From Helianthus annuus (taxonomy: Eukaryota; Streptophyta; Magnoliopsida; Asterales; Asteraceae), in assembly GCF_002127325.2 (NCBI RefSeq), contig NC_035434.2, positions 152,644,381 through 152,708,380 of the forward strand: DNA of 64,000 bases, written 5' to 3'. The notes under the pieces are model-generated. The model saw only the letters and a program-made list of their open reading frames with translations. It had not been told where the DNA came from and did no database searches. This document shows positions 14,044-25,228 of the stretch, piece by piece; the first letter of the stretch is position 1; the number at the start of each line of letters is the position of its first letter. A program made the position numbers and the translations under genes.

Positions 14044-14046
<3 letters not shown>

Positions 14047-14117
14047 CAAGCATTGCAAGCTGCTTTTAAAAATGGATTTAGAACATATGGTGGGAAAAAT
14101 ATGTTTTCTTCTGTCAT

Positions 14118-15105
14118 AGCCTTCATAGTTCTCCTGCATTCATGATAAGAAAACATGCAGAAATTAAGAGAGGTAAGTCTAGGATGGTAATAAATTATAA
14201 AAAATTAAATGATAATACTGTTTTTTATGGATATCTTTTACCTCATAAAGAAAGTCTAATAAATTGGACAAGAAATAAGAAGATATTTTCTAAGTTTGAT
14301 TGTAAAAGTGGATTTTGGCAAATAAAAATGCATCCTGATAGTGTTGGATACACTGCTTTTTCTACTCCTCAAGGGCAATATGAATGACTTGTAATGCCTT
14401 TTGGATTAAAAAATGCACCACAAATATTTCAAAGGAAAATGGATATAATATTCAAAGATTATGATTTTATTTTTGTTTACATAGACGATATTTTAATTAT
14501 ATCAGACAATGTTAATTTGCATCTAAAACATCTTGATATTTTTGCAGATTTATGTATAAAACATGGATTAGCCTTATCCGAAAAAAAAACTAGTCTATTA
14601 CAAGAGAAAATAGACTTTTTAGGGATGAAAATAGATGAAAAAGGAATAGAACTCCAAAGTCACATTCTTGAAAAAATTACAGTCTTTCCTAATAAGTTAG
14701 TAGATAAAAAACAGGTACAAAGTTTTCTTGGCATATTAAATTATGCTTCAGATTTTATAAAAAATCTTGCAGAATTAAGAAAGCCCTTTCAAAATCTACT
14801 TAAAAAAGATAAAATATTTACTTTTGATAAAAATCTAGAAAATCAAGTTAAAAGGATTAAGGAATATTGTAAAAACCTACCAAAATTACAACTTCCTAAA
14901 GAAAATGATAATCTTATTTTAGAAACAGATGCCTAGGAGTGGGGTACTTAAGAAAATAGATTATAATTCTGAAAATGAAAAAATAGGAGAAAGTATTTGT
15001 AGATATTGTTTGGGTACTTTTAGTGATACTGAAACAAAATATCATATAAATGAAAAAGAATTATTAGCTGTTATTAAAAGTTGTCAAAAGCTTTATATTT
15101 GGTAA
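14118..15105 (+). pseudogene. endogenous pararetrovirus (Caulimoviridae-like) RT/RNase H fragment
   Basis: The reading resembles caulimovirid reverse transcriptase: VINYKKLND, MPFGLKNAP, the YIDD active site near 14480, then an FLG(M) thumb region and the start of RNase H (about 14920-15105). Frame breaks seen: a TGA stop at 14385-14387 just before the MPFG motif, a stop at 14934-14936, and a change of frame or stops just after it. Movement, coat and protease domains are absent here. This is an old, dead insertion and the genus is not resolved. It lies between two ATT arrays, a common landing context for such sequences. Confidence 0.8.
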
Positions 15106-15155
15106 TAAAAAATAATAAAGCTTTTTGACAACTTTTAATAACAGCTAATAATTCT
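15057..15155. repeat. inverted repeat joining two pararetrovirus fragments
   Basis: Arms of about 37 bp (15057-15094 and 15119-15155) are near-perfect reverse complements around a short AT spacer. The arm is part of the RNase H sequence, so the array folds back on itself at this point. Confidence 0.85.
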
Positions 15156-15340
15156 TTTGATAACTATGAGGGCTATGACTAGCTTTGATTAATTTTAAAT
15201 CCAGGAGCTCTTTTATTTGGAAGCTAAATTCTTTTTGGTATTCTGGATTATATCTTATAGGCTTTACTCTAATTTCTTTATCGTTGTCTTTCATTTCTAA
15301 TTTTGTTGTTATTTGATTTTTATTCTAAAATTGTAAAATG
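15150..15340 (-). pseudogene. pararetrovirus-like RT N-terminal fragment, opposite strand
   Basis: On the - strand this reads a segment with PIRYNPEYQKEF and ELLDLKLI, typical of the region just before the RT core of caulimovirids. It overlaps by only a few codons the point at which the + strand fragment begins (14118). The two pieces therefore look like adjacent parts of one viral copy, rearranged head to head. No start or end is preserved. Confidence 0.65.
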
Positions 15341-15365
15341 AATTATCCATATAACACTATCTTAA

Positions 15366-15401
<36 letters not shown>

Positions 15402-15416
15402 GTTGTTGTTGTTGTT
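15366..15416. repeat. ATT then GTT microsatellite
   Basis: About 12 TTA units followed by five GTT units. It closes the right side of the pararetrovirus block. Confidence 0.95.
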
Positions 15417-15520
15417 TACCATCCTAATCTAACTCGATCAATAAAAAAAATTCGAAATATCAAGTCATACATCAAGATATGGATATGAAGTAAACCATAA
15501 TAAAAATGCAACAACTCAAA

Positions 15521-16444
15521 TCTTAATATAATATTAAAGATAAAGCTTTTTGTTTTTAACTCCTTAACTTTTACAAAAAAATCATATTTAACCCCTAATA
15601 TTTATCTCCTTTCAATTTTCAGATTTACAATTCTAATCCTTATACTTTTACTTTTTAACCCCTATACTTTTAGTTCTTTCAATTTACACTCTTAAAATAG
15701 GTTAAGCATTCACTTTTAACTTTTGGTAATTGACAACTTTGATCTGCCTACTTTTTCTACTTAATAACTTAACGTCTCATTTATTTGAATTGCTTTTATG
15801 ACTTGAGATGATAGCGTCACACATTAATATACTTTTTTTTTTATCTATTTCTAACCATATTAATGTCTAAATTACTTTTACGATTTTACACGATTATCTA
15901 GAATATTGTTACAACTTTACACTGCAATGACGTTAATTTCACGAACGTACCGTGCGTAACAAAGTCAAAAATGTGTAATGTCACGTGCGGGCATCACATG
16001 TTAATTTCATCATTGTACATTGTAACCACAATGCTTATATAGGTTACACTGAGTTTGATCGGATATGTCAAACACTTGTTTTATGTGGTTAACGCATCAT
16101 ATAATGTGTCGTCAGCTATAAACAACTAAGGTGCCGCCGACGTAACGCGTTGTGTATCGCAGTTTTAACGTACATGTCGTTTTAAAATTCACATTTCAAC
16201 GTAAATGACTCACGTTTTGACATAAACTTTTTTCTCAAGCGAGACTGGTAAAAAATAATACGTTTTCTACTTATTTTGTGTACGTTCGTAAACTGTATTT
16301 GAAAGCAAGTCGGTTAAGTATGCTACGTTTTCATTCGATGGCGATGTATTTTTTTAAGTAAAGAGTCGGGTCAAATATACAGTATAAATACGAGTTAGTT
16401 TAACTTTCGACGCCGCCGCAACGCGCGACGGGTCAAAATCCTAG
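15521..16444 (+). mobile_element. non-autonomous Helitron, both ends visible
   Basis: Starts TCTTAATATAATATTAAAG at 15521, preceded by A, and ends with a GC-rich terminal region (about 16410-16430) and CTAG at 16441-16444 followed by T. Insertion between A and T is the Helitron rule. It is 924 bp with no Rep/helicase. The interior is T-rich 'CCCCTATACTTTT'-type sequence with no coding signal. Confidence 0.7.
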
Positions 16445-17240
16445 TACTACTTGTTGCATATAATATTCATCCCTACACATGAATAAAGAGAAGAGATAGG
16501 TTAGTAAACATAAGAAGAAAAATACTCAAATTAAAATCTTATATTAATCATAATAACAATATTATTTGTTACATATATATAATCATCCCTACACATGCAT
16601 AAAGCTAGGGAGACATGTTACAATATACATAGACGTAAAGCTACAGAATAGTACAACAGCCCTGGCGATCATGGTGGTGTGGTGGAGGGTGGTGGTGAAT
16701 TGGTGGCGGTGGTGGAGGATGATGATGAGGAGGAGGCCGTCCGTGGTGGTGCGGCGGCGGATGGTTGTGCCCCGGTCTATGCATCTTTGTGCCTTTATGG
16801 TTACTTGTTTCTTTCGGTAAATGTGGTAGGTATGAAATTGAGCAAAGGCTTAAAGAATTTATGGGTGGAGAATCATTTCGTTAACGAAGTGGTAGGTATG
16901 AATGAAAATGAGCAAAGGTCTTGTCACATTTTAAAGACAAAAATATGAAAATAAAATTTAAGGTGCACAAATAATAAATCTACCCATCGTACACGTGTGT
17001 ATCACTTGCATCCACATCGTTCTTTTGTACATATAGTTGATTTGTTTTGTTAGTTAAACTGTTAAAAGATGGTTAATAGATTATATCTCTATGAAATAAT
17101 TATTTTTATTTTAAATTCATTAAGGAAAACAATTTTCGTTAATTAACCGATATATGCGACTAAATATGAATAATAAAATTCTTGATCAACTCTATGTAAT
17201 CAAGTTATTTTGGGTAATCAAGATCTATTTGAAGACCAAT
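16445..17240. other. intergenic stretch with a short direct repeat and a His/Pro ORF
   Basis: Apart from the small ORF at 16641-16784, I see a roughly 40 bp imperfect direct repeat (about 16814-16850 and 16880-16920, containing GTGGTAGGTATGAA). There is also a repeated CATCCCTACACATG block (about 16470 and 16585). Nothing else is recognised. Confidence 0.5.
16641..16784 (-). CDS. doubtful small His/Pro-rich ORF (47 aa)
   Basis: ATG at 16784, stop TAG at 16641-16643. The peptide is mostly alternating His3 and Pro3-6 blocks and ends in GCCTIL; the frame is open further upstream without an ATG. The DNA is (GGT/GTG)n-like, so this may be a simple repeat read as protein. It could equally be the 3' exon of a proline-rich protein gene, since composition differs sharply from the AT-rich surroundings. 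No domain is recognised. Confidence 0.25.
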   Translation of the reverse strand: MHRPGHNHPPPHHHGRPPPHHHPPPPPPIHHHPPPHHHDRQGCCTIL

Positions 17241-17242
17241 AA

Positions 17243-17470
17243 CATCTTTATAGCCTAGTGGTATTTTGATGGTATGATAAGGCTTTGGGACCAATAAGTT
17301 ATGGGTTCAGGTTTTCTCATATTTATTGGATTTTCTCCTGAATTGGTGTATAGGCATTATGCGTAGTGGAGATGGATATGATTGGTTAGTTTCGCTTGTG
17401 ACACGATGATACTCCAGTGGTCCATCAGTAATCCAAATTTACCGTTAAAAAACGAACTTTTTTAATTCTA
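17243..17470 (+). mobile_element. candidate tRNA-derived SINE
   Basis: TAGCCTAGTGG at about 17251 fits the pol III A box. GGGTTCAGGTT, about 55 bp on, approximates the B box (GGTTCRANNCC, imperfect). The unit ends with a T run near 17465. The layout suits plant SINEs; I found no clear target duplication. Confidence 0.45.
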
Positions 17471-17574
17471 AAAAAAGGCCGTCCCTAAGAATCACCGGAG
17501 CGAATACAAAAAATGGTCCTTACGGGCTTCCCCCCTTCAATCTCTGATTTGTGAGTTCGTGTCTGGGGATCCCT

Positions 17575-18060
17575 TTGTAAGATTAAATATTATTATGTTT
17601 AATATTTAATCTATAGCCATCTTAATCATTTACATTATAGAGATCAAAATATATTAGAACCTATTATTTAATTAGTTGGTAATTGTTGATGGACCATATT
17701 ACCCTTAGTAACTAATTAGGTTTCCTCCTGGGTGCTTATATAAGGAGAGTTATGTGGAGGTTTAAGGGTTACTCAGTTTTCACAATTCACACCCCATTAG
17801 ATCATAACATCATTAGTTTCGGCCTCCTCTCCAAAGCCGATATCCCTTTTCGGTTTTCTAAGTCACCATCATCAGTCAGCACCCTAAGGAGGAACCAAAT
17901 CAAGATGACAGGCATGTCGAACTCTCTCACGGGATTCTCCTCTGCACTATCTGCGGTGACAGGTATGATTCATATGTTTTCCTTCATGCTTAAACAGAAC
18001 TGAACCAACACCCTTGCCAGTCGGCAATCACTGATTTGTTGTGTATAGAACATACATCTT
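17575..18060 (+). other. promoter-like block, possibly a solo LTR
   Basis: Contains TATATAAGG (about 17738) followed by a leader-like stretch, as in LTR U3-R regions, and no sustained ORF. Clear TG...CA ends and target duplication were not found, so the call is tentative. An open stretch inside it (17752-18003) is not convincing as a gene. Confidence 0.3.
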
Positions 18061-18223
18061 CAGGTCCATATTTATCATACAAATAGCTTATTTGCTCTTT
18101 CGATTGCTACAATAGCAATTCGAAATTCATTTCTAACAAATTTTCATTATCTTATACATTTAGAAATTTCTTTAGGAAAAAATCAGTCTGGAAAAGTAAT
18201 GCACCTTTGACAATAATAAATAA

Positions 18224-18620
18224 CTAGTTTTTTAATATCGCGCGTTGTGGCGAAACGGAGCAAATAATAATGTAAAATAAACGTGATTTGAAAATAAAAC
18301 ATGTTGTTTAGAAAGTCAAACCATTAGACCGATTTTGTTTATCATCGTACTGTTTTATGATACCAAATAAATACTTTATTTTGAGTATAATCTCGTTTTC
18401 ACAAAACTTATTACGGAATATCAGGTAAAGAAATCAAACACAACTACATACTTATTTTAGACAAAAGTTATAAACGTAACTTATTAAAGAAGTACCAAAT
18501 TAATCGATAAATTAATATATGTTAAAAAAAAGAAAAAAAAATTATTAAAAAAAGATAAAGAAAATAAATGTTTAAACAAAAGAAAAATATGTTATTAAAA
18601 GTAAATATAATAGTAAACTA
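18224..18620 (-). repeat. dispersed repeat copy 1, Helitron-like 3' end on - strand
   Basis: About 400 bp shared with 26265-26657. Both begin at CTAG; on the - strand the end reads CGCCACAACGCGCG...CTAGT, typical of Helitron termini. The 5' limit is not resolved. Confidence 0.55.
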
Positions 18621-18763
18621 TTATAATATATTAAATAATAAAATAATAAAAACTACATATTATTATAAAAATAAAGTTAGTATTTATCAGTTTCTCGAAA
18701 TTATGATAAATTTTTTCTTCTTCTTTTCTATACATATATTTTTTTTGAGGGGCAGGGTTGTTT

Positions 18764-18905
18764 GGGGTCCAGAAAATATTATAAAAATAAATAATTGGTA
18801 CAGATTTTTTTGGGAACCTCACACATTATACTACTGCCTACTGGGGTCCAGAAAATATTATAAAAATAAAATAATTGTTACAGATTTTTTTGGGAACCTA
18901 ACATA
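18764..18905 (+). repeat. tandem duplication, period 79 bp
   Basis: Two copies of a unit beginning GGGGTCCAGAAAATATTAT (18764 and 18843), about 90 percent alike by eye. Confidence 0.85.
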
Positions 18906-18908
18906 TTA

Positions 18909-19206
18909 GAGCATTCACATCCATTCCACTATATTTTCACCTTAAATTACACTAAAAAATACTACATTTTATCTCTCCCTTTCAATTAAATAATATTTTT
19001 TATACCTTTATTATTACCTTTTCTCTCTCATCCACTCACAACCACTTTCAAAATATATTAAAAAATTATAGGGGATGAACAGTGTCCCCCCAAATATACA
19101 GATGAACAGTAACATTTTCTCTCTCCTCCACTCACAACCACTTTTTATACTTTTTATATTTTAAAACCACCCCACACAGAATTTGGTTCTTTGGATGTGA
19201 ATGCTC
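18909..19206. mobile_element. Tourist-type MITE (PIF/Harbinger-like)
   Basis: 298 bp with perfect 15 bp terminal inverted repeats GAGCATTCACATCCA, flanked by TTA on both sides (18906-18908 and 19207-19209), the target preference of PIF/Harbinger. It is non-coding. Confidence 0.8.
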
Positions 19207-20136
19207 TTATACTACTACTTAAAAGAAAACGAAAAATCACCCCCTCAACTTTATAAATTGCTAATTTCGTCCTCACTTCATTTTACAATTTCTATAATGA
19301 TAAATCACCCCCCTCAACTTTGCAAATTACTAATTTTGGTTCTCACTTCATTTTATAATTTTTACAATATAACCCCTTAGATGCTAGTGTTTTAACTTTA
19401 CCCCCGTATGATATATAATATACTTTTTTATCCTATTAAAGTTTTTACCAATTTAATTATTCTTCAATAATTTCCGCTCGCTATTTAAAAAAACTAATTT
19501 GTTGATATGTATATAAACTTTGTAAAATATCATTTTGACCCTCTCAAGTTTCTAAAATTTTGAGTTTATCCCTTTTTCTACCTTTACTTAAAAAAAACTA
19601 TTTTTATGTGTGTATTATCATATGCGTAATGGTACAAATTCGAGTTGATATTTTTTACGTAGGCTCTTCCACCGGCTTTGTCTCCCCCCTACACTTTCAT
19701 AAATTTTTAAATTTAGGCCCTCGACTTTGGTCGTTTCCTTTTTACCTCAACTTTGTTAAAGACCCTCGACTTTGGTAATTTCCTTTGTTAAATCTTATTT
19801 TCACCCACCCTTGGCCCTTAAGTGTAGGAGATATAATTTTCAACCCCTTACTTTTTTTATGATTGAAAAAATATAACTTTGACCCACTTGAGAGTATATA
19901 TAATCTGATTTTTTTTCATAATAGTTTCATTCTTTAACTTAAAAAAAATTTAAATTGTTGCATGCTTTTTTATGATTCCAGACTTACTTTTTATGTACGT
20001 TTCGACGTAAAGTTTCTTTTCATTTATAATACTTTTTCATGCTTGCTTTTTATGTACATTTCGGTGTAAATTTTTGTTTGAAAACGAGTCGGGTCAAAAA
20101 TTCAAGTTGGTATATGTTAACGTAAATGGTCGATAA

Positions 20137-20250
20137 AGATAATCTTGGTGATAATGTGTTGTATTGATTAAGGAGAATTACAAGAGATTATATAGAGAAC
20201 AAACTTACACATAACACCCTCAACTACAATTAATATAAATCTGTCTAATA
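20137..20250 (-). repeat. copia 3' LTR (114 bp)
   Basis: Preceded on the - strand by the polypurine tract (20251-20262) and followed by GATAA at 20132-20136. Confidence 0.9.
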
Positions 20251-20262
20251 TCCCCCCTCAAG

Positions 20263-23200
20263 CTAAGGCCGGGGAGCGACCTGAAGCTTGGACCGTAAAG
20301 TAAGAAACCGTTGTGAGGGTAGTGGCTTGGTGAACACATCGGCAATTTGATCGTTTGTAGAGATAAACTGAACATATAGCTTCTTTTGGGTAACTTTTTC
20401 TCTAACAAAGTAAAAGTCAACCTCTACATGCTTTGTACGAGCGTGAAACACGGGATTAGCTGAAAGGTATGTAGCGCCAAGATTATCACACCATAATGTG
20501 GGAACCGTAGACATAGGAACCTTAAGTTCACGCAAAAGTGTCTCAAGCCAAGTGAGTTCAGCAACTGTGTCGGCCAAGGCCTTGTATTCTGATTCTGTGG
20601 ATGATCGAGAGACAGTCTTTTGTTTGCGAGCAGACAATGAAACAAGATTAGAACCAAGATATATTGCAAATCCCCCGGTGGATCGACGGTCATCCGGGCA
20701 ACCGGCCCAGTCAGCATCGGAATACGCACGTAAGGAAGGACATGTTGCATCTGTGTAAGCATGTAAGTGAGATCCAGACTTGCGGCTCAGTAGAAGATCA
20801 TGGCCTGAAGTTCCCTGAAGATACCGGAGTATTCTCTTAACAGTGGACCAGTGGTTTTCAGTTGGAGAATGCATGAATTGACACACTTTGTTAACGGCAA
20901 AGGCAATATCTGGTCGTGACAAGGTAACATATTGGAGAGCACCCACAATTTGACGGTACCTGACTGGATTGTCAAAGAGAGGGCTATCCCCATTAGTTAA
21001 GTGAGTGGTGGTACACATGGGCGAGGGAACTGGTTTAGCATGAGAGAGGCCATCCCGTTCAAGAAGCTCCCGAATATACTTCCTTTGAGAGAGTAATAGG
21101 TCTGTCCCCTTGGGAATAACTTCAATACCGAGAAAATAGGCAAGTGTTCCCATTTCCTGAACGGCAAAAGATGAGCTAAGGCTGGTGACCACACGCTCAA
21201 TGGCCTGAGAATTATTTCCTGTCAAAATTATATCATCAACATACACCAACATATAGAGCAACGTCCCCTGATGCGAATAAATAAAAAGTGAAGGGTCGGT
21301 CTCGGAACCCTTAAATCCGAGAGCTAGGAGGGTACTTGACAACCGTTCAAACCATGCTCTAGGGGCTTGCTTGAGACCGTAGAGGGACTTGTGAAGCAGG
21401 CAAACATGATCCGGTTTTTGTGGGTCAACAAAACCTGGAGGTTGTTGTAGATAAACTGTCTCTTTAAGGTCACCATGCAAAAAAGGCATTTTGCACATCT
21501 AACTGTCTTAGAGGCCACTGGTTGGTGACTGCAAGGGATAAAACAACCCGTATGGTAGTTGGTTTAACAACCGGGCTAAATGTTTCATAATAATCAATTC
21601 CTGGTTGTTGATGAAAACCTTTTGCCACCAATCGCGCCTTGTAGCGTTTAACAGCACCAGTTTGATCCCGTTTGAGTTTATATACCTATTTGCAAGCAAC
21701 AACATTAGCATGAGAGGGTCGTGGGACCAAGGACCAAGTCCCATTCTTCAAAAGGGCAGAATACTCCTCGGTCATAGCCTTACGCCATTGAGGGTCTTTG
21801 TTAGCAATGGTAAAAGCGGCAGGTTCTGTGAAGTTAGAGGCGGTGTTTGTGTGAAACGAGGTTGGGGTATATTTTGATGTTTTCTTGGGGTTGGGGCGAA
21901 GGTTGCTTGGGCGTTTGCGTGGTGGTGGAGGTGGGGGAGGTGGAGGTGGAGGTGATGGGCTGATGGGAGTTTGATTGGATGTGGATGATGGGCTGATGGG
22001 TGTTTGATGGGCCTGTTGGCAGAACTCGGTTTGGGCTGTTGTTGTGTGGGTAGGAGAGAGAGGGTGTGGGCTGGTTGTAGAAGATGGAGTGTGTGGTGGG
22101 GTAGAAGATGGAGTGTGTGGTGTGGATGGAGTTTGGCCAATAGGTTTTGTACTTGGAAAAGGAGGATGAGTGGGATAAGAAGAAACATAAGGATCGGGCG
22201 AAGATGGAGGAGGAGAGTTGGAGGAGGACACTCGGAAGGGAAAGGATTGTTCGTTGAAACGAACGTGACGAGCAATATAAAGACGATCAGTAGTAGTGTC
22301 AAGACACCGATAACTGTGATGGGAAGTGCTATAACCAAGAAAAATACATGGTGTTGATCGAAAGTCCATCTTGTGCTTGTTGTAGGCACGAAGATGGGGA
22401 AAACACTCACACCCAAAGACCCGAAGGAATGAGTAATCGGGTTTGTGACAGAATACTTGTTCAAAAGGAGAAGTGCTCGAATTGGCACGAGATGGCATTC
22501 GATTAACTAAATAAACTGCTGTGTCAAATGCGAAATGCCAGAAGCGTTTGGGTACATTAGAATGAGCCAAAAGAATAAGACCTGTTTCGACAACATGTTG
22601 ATATCGTTGTTCGACAATGCCGTTTTGTTCACTCGTATGTGGGCATGATAGCCTATGAATAATGCCAAGAGGGGAGAAAAATTGAGATAGATTCCTGAAC
22701 TCCCCTCCCCAATCAGTTTGGACTGATTTTAATTTTGTCTTAAACTGTCGTTCAACCATGGCTAGAAATCTCTTAAAGGTGTCATACACATCTGATTTTT
22801 GTTTTAAAGGGAAGATCCACATGAATTTAGTGAAGTGATCAACACAAAGTAGGAAATAATGATGACCGTCAAAAGAGGTAACTGGGGCGGGTCCCCACAC
22901 ATCACAAAAAACCAAATCTAAAATATTAGAGCTTTTAAATGTAGAAGATATTAAGTGCAATTTTGAGGATTTTCCAATAGCACAAGAGTCACAAAAGGAA
23001 CATGCACGATTATTAGAAAGCGGTAAACAATATTTATTTAACATTGACTGCAAAAGTTGTGGATGTGGATGACCAAGGCGTTGATGCCAGATAGTAGATG
23101 AAGCACGAGCGGTGGAGAAGGAAACTTTTGGAACCGGTTGAGTCTGAGGCAGACAAAAAGAGTAGAGCCCATCTTTACTTGGCCCCGTGAGGAGGGTAAG

Positions 23201-24550
23201 GCGAGTAAGCTTGTCCTTCACAGCAAAGAAAGTTGAGTGAAATTCAAAAAATACATTATTATCAAGGCAGAATTTTTGAACTGAAAGAAGTTTTTGTTTG
23301 ATTTCAGGGACATGAAGTATATTTGTAAGTAAAAAGGTTTTAGTGGGTGAATAAAATTGTGAAGAGCCAATGTGGAGTATGGGTAAACCCTTACCATTGC
23401 CAACACGAAGATTGTCCTCGCCGTAGTAAGGTTCAGAACCGTCAAACCTAGAAAGGTCTGGTGCAACATGATCAGTAGAGCCCGTGTCAGGAAGCCACGA
23501 AGATGGTTCCTGTGACCTGTTATCAGAAAAATTAGCAGAGGGTTGTCTTCCCCTTAAAGTGGCAGGGTCGCGGTTAGGGCATTGTGATGGGATATGACCT
23601 ATGCTACATCTGTTACACGAACCATAAACAATGTTTTGATTGGAAGCCCAACTGAACTGGCTTCGGTTTCCGCTCCCTCGTGGACGATTAAAATTTCCAC
23701 GACCACGACGGTTCCCTTGGCCACGACCGCGACCGCGGTTGGTATAAAAGGCATGTGGAGTAGCAGGCTGAGGCTGTAGATTAAGTTGGGCAATCAATTG
23801 CTGAAGGGTTTGAGACAAATCTGTGGTTGTGGCTATAGGGGCTGAATTGGTGGCTGTGGTAAAGGCCTGAACAGGTGGAACAGTAGGGACAGCCTTTTGG
23901 ATCATGTAATCGTGATCGGCTAACAAACCAGGGAGTTCAGAAAATGCGGTTGGGTATTGCCTACCAAGGAGGTTGCTTTTCAGGCCATTGTACTCATCTT
24001 TGAGGCCCGATATCACGAGCATGACGATGTCCTTTTCCTTCATTGGTTCACCGATGTTTGCAAGGGCACTCGCATATTCGCGGGCCCATGTAAGGTAGGC
24101 TGATGATGTTTCATCTCCTTTCATTTGAATTTTCAGCAATTGTGTTTTAAGAATATATTCTCTTGAGGAGGTGTGTGGTGCATAAGCATCCGCAAGAGAA
24201 ATCCAAAGGTCACGAGAAGAAGTACCTTGAACATGTTGGAAGGAGGCTTCTGAGATGGTGGACAGCAATAACATCCGAACATGGGCATCATTTGCGATCC
24301 AAATTGGGTGATTAGGATTGGCTTGTGGGGACGATTTGGTGGCATCCTTGTCTGATAAGGCTGCTGGTGTTATGAACTCCGGTGGGCAAGGTATTGTTCC
24401 GTCAACATAACCAATTAAGTTGTTGGTAACAAGAAAGGGTTGGATCATTGCTTTCCAATACCCATAGTTTGTAGGAGAGAGGGTAAATCCAAATTTGTGT
24501 GAGTTGTGAGCAGTTTTGTCTGCTGCAGAGAAGGCAGCGATGAGAGCCAT
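20263..24550 (-). pseudogene. copia gag-pol polyprotein with one stop and one frameshift
   Basis: ATG at 24550. The first open part (24550-21686) has Gag, a zinc knuckle in which the spacing before His is one residue short (CNRCSIGHIPSQC, about 23610), protease DTGST (about 23490), the HHCC finger, and integrase with CDVWG, TDWGGEF and QNGIVEQ carrying the DDE residues. A Pro-rich linker and the RT start follow. A TAG at about 21683-21685 interrupts RT, and an extra T in a T run near 21480 shifts frame. The second part (21498-20263) holds YVDD, SDADWAG and a complete RNase H ending in KPLPSQRF. Apart from these two lesions it is full length, which fits the low LTR divergence. Confidence 0.92.
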
Positions 24551-24629
24551 TGTTTGGCTGGAAAAGAAAGTGATCAGTCTCCAGGAAAGAAACTGCCAGA
24601 ATGTGAAAGGAAAGGCCAGGAGCTAGAAA

Positions 24630-24641
24630 GCTCTGATACCA
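24630..24641 (-). promoter_or_regulatory. copia primer-binding site, tRNA-iMet
   Basis: TGGTATCAGAGC on the - strand, directly abutting the LTR end at 24642. A second copy lies at 25308-25319 in the tandem duplication. Confidence 0.92.
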
Positions 24642-24755
24642 AGATAATCTTGGTGATAATGTGTTGTATTGATTAAGGAGAATTAGAAGAGATTATATAG
24701 AGAACAAACTTACACATAACGCCCTCAACTACAATTAATATAAATCTGTCTAATA
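24642..24755 (-). repeat. copia 5' LTR (114 bp)
   Basis: Followed on the high side by GATAA (24756-24760). It differs from the 3' LTR at two bases. Confidence 0.9.
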
Positions 24756-24799
24756 GATAATAAGTCATACATAATCATGTCGCATAGTCGGTACAATAT

Positions 24800-25228
24800 C
24801 ATTTGAATTTTCAGCAATTGTGTTTTAAGAATATATTCTCTTGAGGAGGTGTGTGGTGCATAAGCATCCGCAAGAGAAATCCAAAGGTCACGAGAAGAAG
24901 TACCTTGAACATGTTGGAAGGAGGCTTCTGAGATGGTGGACAGCAATAACATCCGAACATGGGCATCATTTGCGATCCAAATTGGGTGATTAGGATTGGC
25001 TTGTGGGGACGATTTGGTGGCATCCTTGTCTGATAAGGCTGCTGGTGTTATGAACTCCGGTGGGCAAGGTATTGTTCCGTCAACATAACCAATTAAGTTG
25101 TTGGTAACAAGAAAGGGTTGGATCATTGCTTTCCAATACCCATAGTTTGTAGGAGAGAGGGTAAATCCAAATTTGTGTGAGTTGTGAGCAGTTTTGTCTG
25201 CTGCAGAGAAGGCAGCGATGAGAGCCAT
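24800..25228 (-). pseudogene. duplicated copia gag N-terminal fragment
   Basis: ATG at 25228. The first 140 or so residues repeat the Gag of the neighbouring copia element. The frame then runs into duplicated flank and LTR, ending after a short foreign tail near 24725. It has its own PBS and LTR copy upstream, so it could be transcribed, but it encodes no capsid C-terminus. Confidence 0.85.

Larger units (their letters stand above)
20137..24755 (-). mobile_element. Ty1/copia retrotransposon with TA...CT LTR ends
   Basis: Both 114 bp LTRs (24642-24755 and 20137-20250) differ at two positions. On the - strand each runs TATTAGACAG...GATTATCT, so the ends are TA...CT rather than TG...CA. The target duplication GATAA is at 20132-20136 and 24756-24760. 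The PBS abuts the 5' LTR, and a GAGGGGGGA polypurine tract abuts the 3' LTR. The gene order protease-integrase-RT-RNase H defines copia. Confidence 0.92.

Noticed and set aside
17752..18003. Short ORF as a host gene
   Set aside because: No domain, and it overlaps a promoter/leader-like block probably from an LTR.
22004..22488. Opposite-strand and shifted ORFs in the copia Pro-rich linker
   Set aside because: Low-complexity shadows of the integrase-RT linker.
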